DNA of 17,507 bases from NCBI GenBank assembly GCA_025350385.1, contig JANXXZ010000541.1, positions 1-17,507 of the forward strand. The letters are read 5' to 3'. Source of the DNA: Bacteroidales bacterium. Lineage in GTDB: Bacteria; Bacteroidota; Bacteroidia; Bacteroidales; UBA4417. Positions 7,998 through 15,052 of this stretch are shown here, piece after piece (position 1 is the first letter of the stretch; each line of letters opens with the position of its first letter). Position numbers and translations under genes: made by a program. The notes under the pieces were generated by a model. It was not told where the DNA came from. It saw only the letters and a program-made list of their open reading frames with translations, and made no database searches.

Positions 7998-8981
7998 TTA
8001 GAAGTCACTTATGGGTGTCATTCTTAAATATTCAGTAGTCTTTCTTTTACGCTCAAAATTGCGAAATAGGGCCTGTATATGTTCCTGGTCTTCTCCCATA
8101 ACAGCTGCAACCTCTTCTGGAGAATACCCATTTTCAAATCCGTACCAGTAAATATCCATTAATTCAAAAGGCATCTGATAAAAGAACTCTTCCTGCGTTT
8201 GTTCGGCTGAATAGGTATCAGTTGTAGGAGTTCTTTCAATAATTTCATCGGGAACACCAAGATAACTTGCTATCTGGTAAACCTGCGATTTATATAGATT
8301 TATAATAGGCATTAAATCGGCACCACCATCTCCAAATTTAACAAAAAAGCCCTGCTCATATTCATGCTTGTTTGGAGTCCCAATTACAACGTAGTGGCGC
8401 AATTCAGCATGATAATACAACATCGACATCCGCGACCGTTGTTTGAAATTTGAAGCAGCAACAATTTGCAGGTATTCCTTCACAGGCAAGATGTGATCCT
8501 GTTGATTGCCCTCTTTATCGAAAATGGTAAGGTAGAAAACAGGCGGGAGATTACTGTACAGACTTCCCTGCCGGATTCCGATCTTCATTTTGCAGGATGA
8601 TGAATCAAAGCCAGGGAAGATTCTTCTGACTGCTTCATCACGCCTTTTATAACACTTAAAACCAGAAAGAATTTGGGTAAGGTCCTCTTTTAAAACTTCC
8701 ACCCCATATTGGGCAGCCAATTTTAAGGCTAATCGTTCACTATCAGGACTTGAATCCTTTTCGGGCAGCATGATTCCCAGCACATTACCCGGCCCTAATG
8801 CTTTTACAGCTAAGGCGAGGCATACTGATGAGTCAATTCCCCCGCTTATCCCGATTACTGCACCGAACCGCTTCAAATGAAATTGCACTTCCTGCTTTAA
8901 TTTTAATACAATCTCATTTACAACATACTCAACATCGCTAAGCAATATAATATCTCTTGAGAAGGGTTTATCATGAGTCAT
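7998..8981 (-). CDS. NadE-family ATP pyrophosphatase (NAD+ synthase-like, possibly an amidating enzyme)
   Basis: The family adenylates a carboxylate with ATP and displaces AMP with ammonia; in true NadE the substrate is nicotinic acid adenine dinucleotide. Visible features are the PP-loop SGGIDSS (46-52), SNFKQRSRMSMLYYHAE (177-193, matching the usual N-x-QAR-x-RM), GTPNKHEYEQGFFVKFGDGG (201-220), and DLMPIINLYKSQV (222-234). There is no glutaminase domain, so ammonia must come from solution or a partner. At 327 residues it is longer than the usual about 270, with extra sequence around 104-175. The late motif is EQTQEEFFYQM (260-270), where typical NadE has a QTDE-like sequence. These differences and its place 10 bp after a glutamine amidotransferase suggest a pathway-specific amide-forming role. 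An ordinary NAD+ synthase recruited to this locus remains possible. Confidence 0.85.
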   Translation of the reverse strand: MTHDKPFSRDIILLSDVEYVVNEIVLKLKQEVQFHLKRFGAVIGISGGIDSSVCLALAVKALGPGNVLGIMLPEKDSSPDSERLALKLAAQYGVEVLKEDLTQILSGFKCYKRRDEAVRRIFPGFDSSSCKMKIGIRQGSLYSNLPPVFYLTIFDKEGNQQDHILPVKEYLQIVAASNFKQRSRMSMLYYHAELRHYVVIGTPNKHEYEQGFFVKFGDGGADLMPIINLYKSQVYQIASYLGVPDEIIERTPTTDTYSAEQTQEEFFYQMPFELMDIYWYGFENGYSPEEVAAVMGEDQEHIQALFRNFERKRKTTEYLRMTPISDF

Positions 8982-8991
8982 ATGTAAGGCT

Positions 8992-10959
8992 TTAGAAATC
9001 GTCGACTATTTTAATATTCGATAATTTCGCTGGTTTATAACGTCCGGAGTTTTTATTCATAAGTTGATCAAACAACAGATGGGTTGAAATGACAAACGTT
9101 ATCAGCATGTTATCAACTTCGTTGGAAACCCCGGATTTTTCAATCCGTTCCAATACTGATTGCAGTGAAGCATGGTTAAACACTCCAACCTGATCAGTAA
9201 ATTGTTCAGAAAGCATCAGTTTTACATATGCGGGCGATTGTTTTGACAGAAAAACGCTCTGTATCGGAGCCCTGTATGCCTGTTTTGTCCGTTTTGCAAT
9301 GCTTTCAGGGATATGACCGCGCATCAGCCTTTTAAGGAGAAACTTCTCATTCAGTCCGTTCAATTTCAACCGGGCCGGGAGAGAAGCACAAAACTCTATT
9401 AACCGGTAGTCGAGGAATGGATATCTTCCTTCAACCGAATTTGCCATTGCCATCCTGTCGCCCTGAGATGAAAGCAGGAAACCAGACATAAAAATGGTTG
9501 TTTCCAGCCATTGGGCTTTGGCAAGTGAATCCCATGAATTAAAGTTATCAGGTAATCTATTGGTTAACTCTTCAAATGGGGAGTAATCTCCGATATCTTC
9601 TTTTAGCCTTGACGAAAGGTGTTTTGTGATGTGATTTGAATTATTCCAGCGTAACAAGTGAGAATAAAACGGATTGTCCACATCGGAAAGTTTATATCCA
9701 TAAAACATTTTCAACATGGCTGGATTTGCAAGTTTCATCTGTGGCAGGTAAGGATACAATTTTTTTAGCAAAAGAGGTCTTATTGATGAACCTGGTTGGT
9801 TTGCCCAGAATCTCCTGATTTTTGTTTCTTTAAAAATATTATATCCTGCAAGGATTTCATCAGCCCCTTCTCCTGTTAAGACTACTTTAATACCGCTTTC
9901 GCGCACCAGTTTCGATAGAAACAACATCGGAGTTGAAGCAGTTCTCATGACAGGTATTTCTGTATGCCAGACAACATCCGGAAAAGAACGAGCTATTTCA
10001 CCCGATGAACAAACAAATGACTTGTGAGAGGTGTTAAAATAATTGACAGTTTCAGCCTGGTATTTACTCTCATCAAAATCCTCTTCTTCAAAACCAACTG
10101 AAAAAGTATTCAATACTCCCGGCTCTATTTCATTGATATAGGCAATTGTAGTACTTGAATCTATTCCACCGCTAAGGTAAGCGGCAACTTCAACATCAGC
10201 CCTCAGTCGGATTCTCACAGAATTACTGAAGAGTTCATGGAAATGTACCTCGGCCTCCTGCAAGGACAAGGCAGAGTTGCAGTTATCGAAACTTAACTCC
10301 CAATATTTCTCTTTCTTAATTCCAGCCCTGTTATAAACCAGGAATTCCCCGGGCGACAGTTCGAAAATATTCTTAAATGCTGTATTCGGAGTGAGGGCGG
10401 TCCAAAAAGTATAGATCTGCATTAATCCTTCAGGGTTGAATTCAGGAACTACTCCATCCTGTTCAAATAAACACTTTATCTCTGAAGCAAAAGAAAAGGT
10501 TCCACGGACAGAAGTATAGAACAATGGCCTGATTCCAACCCTGTCCCGGGCAAGAAACAGTTCTTCACTTACTTTATCCCAAACCGCAAATGCAAATTGC
10601 CCGTTCAACATCTCAAGGCATTTTGCGCCATAGAAGGCATAAAGCTGAACGAGGACTTCAGTATCGGAATATGTTTTGAAACTGCAACCTTTCTTTTGCA
10701 GCTCATCGCGTAACTCACGATAATTGAATATTTCGCCGTTGAATACGATCCAATACCTTCCTGATGCATCAGACAATGGTTGCCGACCTCCTTCGATATC
10801 AATTATGCTCAAACGAACGTTCCCGATTGTCGCAAACGGGGAATTGTAAATGCCGCTATCATCAGGCCCCCGATAACCAATAACAGAGAGCATTTTCTCA
10901 ACAATGGGTTTCCAGTCCGACTTTTTACCGTAGTCAATGATACCTGAGATACCACACAT
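8992..10959 (-). CDS. Asparagine synthase-type glutamine amidotransferase (AsnB family)
   Basis: The enzyme hydrolyses glutamine at an N-terminal Ntn domain and passes ammonia through a tunnel to an ATP-activated carboxylate. The catalytic Cys2 follows the initiator Met (MCGISGIIDYG), and RLSIID (49-54), FNGEIFNY (73-80) and SDTE (98-101) are the glutamine-binding segments. The synthetase domain has SGGIDSST (263-270), LTGEGADEILAGY (361-373) and VEGRYPFLD near residue 488. The 655 residues exceed E. coli AsnB (554) but match the long amidotransferases of secondary-metabolite and exopolysaccharide loci. It starts 6 bp after the ACP stop and ends 10 bp before the NadE-like start, so it is part of one transcript. 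Housekeeping asparagine synthesis is possible, but context argues for amidation of a glycan precursor or an acyl group. Confidence 0.9.
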   Translation of the reverse strand: MCGISGIIDYGKKSDWKPIVEKMLSVIGYRGPDDSGIYNSPFATIGNVRLSIIDIEGGRQPLSDASGRYWIVFNGEIFNYRELRDELQKKGCSFKTYSDTEVLVQLYAFYGAKCLEMLNGQFAFAVWDKVSEELFLARDRVGIRPLFYTSVRGTFSFASEIKCLFEQDGVVPEFNPEGLMQIYTFWTALTPNTAFKNIFELSPGEFLVYNRAGIKKEKYWELSFDNCNSALSLQEAEVHFHELFSNSVRIRLRADVEVAAYLSGGIDSSTTIAYINEIEPGVLNTFSVGFEEEDFDESKYQAETVNYFNTSHKSFVCSSGEIARSFPDVVWHTEIPVMRTASTPMLFLSKLVRESGIKVVLTGEGADEILAGYNIFKETKIRRFWANQPGSSIRPLLLKKLYPYLPQMKLANPAMLKMFYGYKLSDVDNPFYSHLLRWNNSNHITKHLSSRLKEDIGDYSPFEELTNRLPDNFNSWDSLAKAQWLETTIFMSGFLLSSQGDRMAMANSVEGRYPFLDYRLIEFCASLPARLKLNGLNEKFLLKRLMRGHIPESIAKRTKQAYRAPIQSVFLSKQSPAYVKLMLSEQFTDQVGVFNHASLQSVLERIEKSGVSNEVDNMLITFVISTHLLFDQLMNKNSGRYKPAKLSNIKIVDDF

Positions 10960-10965
10960 ATCGGA

Positions 10966-11220
10966 TCAGTTTTGCTTTCGTATAATAAAACCAATTATAG
11001 CATTGATTGATTCAAAATTTTCTTCTATAAGTTCATCATCCAATACCTGTACTCCAAACTCTTCATCAAGAAATGAAATCAGCATCACAAAACCCATTGA
11101 ATCGAAGTAACCTTCCTGGAAAATCAGAGAGTCATCCAAAATTAAATCCTCTCCTGCATAGGCGGATTGAAGTATGTAGCTTTTTACTTTTTCTTTTATT
11201 GTGTCTGTCTCCAAGTGCAT
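10966..11220 (-). CDS. Acyl carrier protein
   Basis: The 84-residue acidic protein has the four-helix ACP pattern. The phosphopantetheine attachment site is in GYFDSMGFVMLISFLDEEFG (37-56): DSM with Ser41, followed by the usual hydrophobic and acidic recognition helix, then VQVLDDELIEENFESINAI. It is a stand-alone, pathway-specific carrier, distinct from fatty-acid AcpP, which normally has DSLD at this site and sits beside fabF. It opens the leftward cassette, with asnB starting 6 bp after its stop. The likely role is to hold the acid activated by the ligase for modification and transfer by the downstream acyltransferase. ATG at 11218-11220 gives a normal ACP length. Confidence 0.88.
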   Translation of the reverse strand: MHLETDTIKEKVKSYILQSAYAGEDLILDDSLIFQEGYFDSMGFVMLISFLDEEFGVQVLDDELIEENFESINAIIGFIIRKQN

Positions 11221-11600
11221 GTCAGAAAGTAGTTATTTTAATTTATACGGGAATGTTGATTAATAATAGAATCGCGAAAAATCAGAAGATGAATGTGAGG
11301 GCTGATTTCTTGTTGATACTATGGTATTAGTTTCTCTTAACTTATCTATTAGTTGAACAACAATACTAATGTAATATTGTTTTGAACAAAATTATGAATT
11401 AATTTGGGAATATTGCTGATCGGCAGGAAAAAAGAAGGGAGTTCCTTAGTTTCCTTACTAATTGAGCAGCAATATCTTAAATTGATATCTCAGCCAGGTT
11501 TAAAATATGTTTCACCACAAAAGCATTGCTTTTTATGTTATATTTTACTATTGCAATTTATTTAGATTCCCTGGTAATGTGCTCCGAATTATGCTCCGAA
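11221..11600. other. Upstream region of the acyl cassette, no gene seen
   Basis: No coding frame is supportable. The DNA is AT-rich and carries two modest inverted repeats: AACAATA/TATTGTT (11359-11365 with 11375-11381), and ATATTGCTG/CAGCAATAT (11410-11418 with 11467-11475). On the minus strand TAATTTTG (11387-11394) fits the -7 consensus and could start the ACP transcript with a leader of about 160 nt, but no -33 TTTG stands 19-21 bases upstream. TGCTCCGAAT occurs twice in tandem at 11580-11589 and 11592-11601. Confidence 0.45.
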
Positions 11601-11601
11601 T
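11580..11601. repeat. Tandem TGCTCCGAAT repeat
   Basis: TGCTCCGAAT at 11580-11589 is repeated at 11592-11601, a 12-base period with a TA spacer. It lies just beyond the tRNA-Lys terminator, at the boundary with the acyl cassette. Two copies of 10 bases in AT-rich surroundings are unlikely by chance. The role is unknown; a recombination scar is one possibility. Confidence 0.5.
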
Positions 11602-11642
11602 AAAAATAAAAATGCCCGAAAACATAATGTAATCAGGCATTT
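11601..11642 (-). terminator. Rho-independent terminator of tRNA-Lys
   Basis: On the minus strand AAATGCC (11642-11636) pairs with GGCATTT (11616-11610) to form a 7-bp stem, followed by the T-rich TTATTTTTA. It begins 15 bases after the tRNA 3' end, the expected place. The loop of about 19 nt is long for a terminator, so efficiency is uncertain. Confidence 0.6.
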
Positions 11643-11657
11643 AGCACATTTATGCAG

Positions 11658-11730
11658 TCTCCCGGACAGGATTCGAACCTGTGACCCATTGATTAAGAGT
11701 CAATTGCTCTACCAGCTGAGCTACCGAGAG
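11658..11730 (-). tRNA. tRNA-Lys (CTT)
   Basis: The minus strand gives a cloverleaf. The acceptor CTCTCGG pairs with CCGGGAG (one G-U) and the discriminator is A. The D arm is GCTCAGCTGGTAGAGC. The anticodon stem ATTGA/TCAAT encloses CTCTTAA, giving anticodon CTT. The T arm ACAGG/CCTGT encloses TTCGAAT. CCA is not encoded. It is a single-gene transcription unit with its own -7 box and terminator, and it separates the accessory acyl cassette from the housekeeping block. Confidence 0.96.
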
Positions 11731-11741
11731 ATTTGGGAGTG

Positions 11742-11749
11742 CAAAAGTA
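11742..11749 (-). promoter_or_regulatory. Bacteroidota -7 promoter box of tRNA-Lys (TACTTTTG)
   Basis: TACTTTTG on the minus strand matches the TAnnTTTG -7 consensus and ends 11 bases before the mature tRNA 5' end, so transcription would start only a few bases upstream of the tRNA. A TTTG lies 25 bases further upstream, somewhat more than the usual 19-21, so the -33 element is doubtful. Confidence 0.55.
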
Positions 11750-11899
11750 GTAAAAGATTTAAACAGTAAGCACTCAAAGGTGGATTTTCTGAAAAAACAA
11801 GGCAAGTGAACCTTTACTATCCTGACCGTCTGCAAGTAATCTTTCAATACATACATTGCCTGTTTCACAACCTAAACAACAATTTAACAGGGTATTGAA

Positions 11900-14032
11900 T
11901 TATAAATTCTGATCATAATAATCTGCCAGTTTGCGGAAGAGATGCAGGCGGTCCTTCCCTCCAACGTTATGCTCATAATTAGGGTAAACGAAATAGTCAA
12001 CCTGTTTCCCTGCCGTTATGCATTGCTGGATAAACTGCAGGCTATTCTGCCAGACTACTGTATTGTCCTGTCCTCCATGCATTACAAGGAGTTTGCCTTC
12101 CAGGTTGTCAATATAATTAAGAAGGCAGGCCGATCTGTAGCCTTCCGGGTTTTGCCCGGGAGTATCCATGTAACGTTCGCCATACATTACTTCGTAGTAT
12201 TTCCAATCAATCACAGGGCCGCCGCAGGTTGCAACTTTGAAAACTCCGGGGTTACGAAGTTTCAGTGTAAGTGTCATGAATCCGCCATAGCTCCATCCAT
12301 CCACCCCAATCCGGCCGGTATCGACCCAGGGAAGTGATTTCAGGTATTCCACACCGGTCATCTGGTCCTCCATCTCAAGTTTACCAAGCTGTCTGTGCAC
12401 ACATTGTTCAAATCCGGCACCACGGTTCGAGGTTCCCCGATTATCAAGAGTAAAGATCACGTAGCCTTTTTCAGCCATATAATTGAGGAAAAGCCCGGCT
12501 CCCGCCAGCCAGGTATCCGAGACCAACTGGGAATGTGGCCCGCCATACACATAAATCAGAACAGGATACTTCCTGGTTGAATCAAAATTTACCGGTTTTA
12601 TGAGCCTGGAATATAAATCAAATCCATCGGTGGTTTTAAGCTTAATAAAACTGGTTTCTCCAAGCCTGTAATCTTTGAGAGGGTTTATATTTTCGAAAAC
12701 AGACCGCAATTTCATGGCCTTATCATTATGCAATTCATAGCTTGAACCAACCTCAATACTATTCAGCCGATCGATGAAGTATTTGCCATCAGGCGAGATA
12801 AAAATTGAATGTGTACCTTTTACGGAAGTATATTTCGTGGTTTTACCCGACTTCAGAACAACAGAATAAAAATGCCTTTCCAACGGATCAGGATCGGTAG
12901 AAAGAAAGAATACCTTAGTTTCTTTGGGATCCATCCCCAGGAAATCAGTGACCTCCCAATTGCCCGTTGTAAGCTGTTTCAGCAGGTTTCCTTCGGTGTC
13001 GTACAAATACAAATGGTTCCAGCCATCGCGACGGCTTTCCCATATGAAACGGGATGGGTCGGTTTTCAGGAAACTCAAACCATGCAGTGGTTCAACATAT
13101 ACCTTGTCCGTTTCTTCAAAAAGTGTCTTAACAAATTCACCTGTGGAAGCATCGTATTTGTTCAGCCACATATGATCCTGATCCCTGTTCAGGACAGCGA
13201 TGAAGATATATTTTTCATCAGGGCTCCAACTGATGTTGGTAAGGTATTGTTCGGCAGGTTCACCAGTTTTAAGAAAGATGACAACGCTGGTTTCAGGATT
13301 GAAAACACCAACGGTAACATGATGACTGGGCATACCGGCCATCGGGTATTTCATATTCTTAACCATAGCAATCCTTTCGTTGATGTCAACAAGCGGGTAA
13401 TCCGTTACCATAGTCTGGTCCATTCGGTAAAATGCTAACAAGCTGCCTTTCGGAGACCAGAAAGTTCCTTTATCAATTCCGAATTCATTGCGGTGCACGC
13501 TCTGCCCGTTAACGATATTCTTTTCGGCATCGTTGGTTACTGCCAGTTTCGATCCATTATCCGATACAAAAAGGTTGTTTTCTTTTGTGTATGCCACCCG
13601 GCCAGTAAGTGGTTCAATATCGGTGTTCTCTCCCGCAGAATCAAAACTGTTCTGAATGGTTGCTTTCTTTAGTAAGAGGTCATAAATGATATATTTCCCA
13701 TCCCGGTTAAATGTAAAATTGTTTCCTGTACTCCAGGTATACGATGGCAATGCTTTTAATTTATCCATTCCGGTAGCAGCCAAGGCCTCATTTAACTGGT
13801 CCAGAGAAAAAATCGTATCTGAAGTTGCCGATTTCACAGATTGCTGCACTATTTTGTTTCTTACCGTCCAACTGAAGGTTAGTGGATCGCGCCACTGCAA
13901 ATTTGAAAGTGAAGCAGGATATAGTTTTCGGTTCATCAGATCGTCGATGGAAAGTAGTTTTTCCTGAGCAGAGGCAGAAATAAGGGAAATGAACAAGATT
14001 ACCAGAAGGCTGGCTAATCGGATGAGTGCCAT
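11900..14032 (-). CDS. Dipeptidyl peptidase IV (S9B serine peptidase), exported
   Basis: The enzyme removes X-Pro or X-Ala dipeptides from peptide N-termini, usually in the Bacteroidota periplasm, for peptide use. The 710 residues begin with a signal peptide (MALIRLASLLVILFISLISA, cleavage probably near SAQ-E). A beta-propeller follows (about 60-450; segments such as NISWSPDEKYIFIAVLNRD and RFIWESRRDGWNHLYLYD), then an alpha/beta hydrolase domain. The catalytic triad is visible: Ser581 in GWSYGGF, Asp656 in GGQDNTV, His688 in YPNYEHNVGG. The substrate-binding double-Glu motif of DPP IV cannot be placed with certainty. Length and order match the family. It has a 169-bp gap to tRNA-Lys downstream and a 207-bp gap upstream, so it is probably transcribed alone. 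A prolyl tripeptidyl peptidase is the closest alternative. Confidence 0.92.
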   Translation of the reverse strand: MALIRLASLLVILFISLISASAQEKLLSIDDLMNRKLYPASLSNLQWRDPLTFSWTVRNKIVQQSVKSATSDTIFSLDQLNEALAATGMDKLKALPSYTWSTGNNFTFNRDGKYIIYDLLLKKATIQNSFDSAGENTDIEPLTGRVAYTKENNLFVSDNGSKLAVTNDAEKNIVNGQSVHRNEFGIDKGTFWSPKGSLLAFYRMDQTMVTDYPLVDINERIAMVKNMKYPMAGMPSHHVTVGVFNPETSVVIFLKTGEPAEQYLTNISWSPDEKYIFIAVLNRDQDHMWLNKYDASTGEFVKTLFEETDKVYVEPLHGLSFLKTDPSRFIWESRRDGWNHLYLYDTEGNLLKQLTTGNWEVTDFLGMDPKETKVFFLSTDPDPLERHFYSVVLKSGKTTKYTSVKGTHSIFISPDGKYFIDRLNSIEVGSSYELHNDKAMKLRSVFENINPLKDYRLGETSFIKLKTTDGFDLYSRLIKPVNFDSTRKYPVLIYVYGGPHSQLVSDTWLAGAGLFLNYMAEKGYVIFTLDNRGTSNRGAGFEQCVHRQLGKLEMEDQMTGVEYLKSLPWVDTGRIGVDGWSYGGFMTLTLKLRNPGVFKVATCGGPVIDWKYYEVMYGERYMDTPGQNPEGYRSACLLNYIDNLEGKLLVMHGGQDNTVVWQNSLQFIQQCITAGKQVDYFVYPNYEHNVGGKDRLHLFRKLADYYDQNL

Positions 14033-14157
14033 AGGTTCGTTTGTATGGTGAGAATCTAATAAATTGAAAAGGCAAATATGCGATGAAATCCTGAGACAGG
14101 AAATATCAGGACTCTTTGTTTTAGAATATTATCAGATAGAAACTTTTAAGTTTAAAG

Positions 14158-14231
14158 AGTGCCTAAAGTGCCTAGAGTTTGAAGTGCCTAAAGTTGTCGC
14201 AAGGTTGTTAACTTTAAGTACTTTAGGCACT
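14158..14231. repeat. AGTGCCTAAAGT intergenic repeat with stem-loop
   Basis: AGTGCCTAAAGT occurs at 14158-14169 and 14183-14194, with a partial GTGCCTAGAGT copy between them, and in inverted form (ACTTTAGGCACT) at 14220-14231. The second and inverted copies form a perfect 12-bp stem with a 25-base loop. The stem begins 8 bases after the stop of the leftward prenyltransferase gene, so it could end that transcript, although no T-run follows. The repeated unit suggests a small dispersed intergenic repeat family. Confidence 0.6.
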
Positions 14232-14239
14232 ATTTTAAC

Positions 14240-15001
14240 TCAGAAATTATGAATAGCAGCAGATATCTCCTTAACCAATCCCGGATCTTTCTCAAAGGCA
14301 GTCCCTACCACAAGAATATCGGTACCAGCCTTGCATGTTTCCGCTGCCTGTTCAGGAGTGCGTATTCCGCCGCCAACGATCAATGGAATAGTAATACTTC
14401 CTTTAACATTTTCAATCATTCCGACCGGGACAGGATTAATTGCTCCGCTGCCAGCTTCAAGGTAAATGAGTTTAAGACCGAGCATTTCGCCGGCCATGGC
14501 GGTACAAATCGCTATATCATTTTTGGATGACGGAATGGGCGAAGTGTTACTCATGTATTGAACAGCAGTTTGCTTTCCGCTTTCAACCAGCATATACCCA
14601 CAGGAAATCACTTCAAGCGGACTGATTTTCAGGTAAGGAGCGGATATTACGTGACGGCCAATGAGCATTTCGGCATTTCGTCCCGAAATGAGAGATAAAA
14701 ACAGGATAGCATCGGCCTTCCAGCTCATCTGCATGGTATTTCCCGGAAACAGAACCACGGGCAAATGGGTATTTTCCTTGAGCGTTTTTACACAGAGATC
14801 CAATTGATTATTAATAAGTAGGCTGCCTCCGACAAAAATATAATCAACGCCAGCCCCGGCAGAGATAGCAGCCAGTTTTTCAATTTCTCTCATTCCAAGT
14901 TTATCTGGATCAACAAGGACAGCCAGCTGCTTTTTCCCCTTGCTGCTCTTATTGAGAATAGCTGAATATAATGACATAAAGGCTGTTTGAAATGAAATCA
15001 A
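14240..15001 (-). CDS. Geranylgeranylglyceryl-phosphate synthase family protein (PcrB/GGGPS, group II)
   Basis: The TIM-barrel enzyme joins glycerol-1-phosphate to a polyprenyl diphosphate to make an ether lipid precursor. Family motifs are LAVLVDPDKL (26-35, phosphate and Mg contact), FVGGSLL (56-62), PGNTMQMS (86-93), IYLEAGSGA (179-187), IVGGGIRTPEQA (208-219) and VVGTAFEKD (231-239). The 253 residues and SLISGRN (103-109) fit the group II form known in Bacteroidota. The first ATG (15001) gives MISFQTAFMSLYSAI. The ATG at codon 9 (14977) gives MSLYSAILNKSSKGKKQLAV, closer to the usual family N-terminus, so the true start may be there; neither has a clear ribosome binding site. It lies 51 bp after metF and may share its transcript. 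The prenyl chain length cannot be read with certainty. Confidence 0.88.
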   Translation of the reverse strand: MISFQTAFMSLYSAILNKSSKGKKQLAVLVDPDKLGMREIEKLAAISAGAGVDYIFVGGSLLINNQLDLCVKTLKENTHLPVVLFPGNTMQMSWKADAILFLSLISGRNAEMLIGRHVISAPYLKISPLEVISCGYMLVESGKQTAVQYMSNTSPIPSSKNDIAICTAMAGEMLGLKLIYLEAGSGAINPVPVGMIENVKGSITIPLIVGGGIRTPEQAAETCKAGTDILVVGTAFEKDPGLVKEISAAIHNF

Positions 15002-15052
15002 TCACAATGCCCGGTATTGAAGAGCCGGTCACAGCCTCAAAGATAAGGAAAC

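Noticed and set aside
11650..11868. A 72-codon minus-strand frame ending SVAQLVEQLTLNQWVTGSNP
   Set aside because: Its C-terminal part is a translation of tRNA-Lys itself, a common false gene call.
12809..13438. A 209-codon plus-strand frame inside the peptidase gene
   Set aside because: It lies wholly antisense to the strongly supported dipeptidyl peptidase IV and has no recognisable motif.
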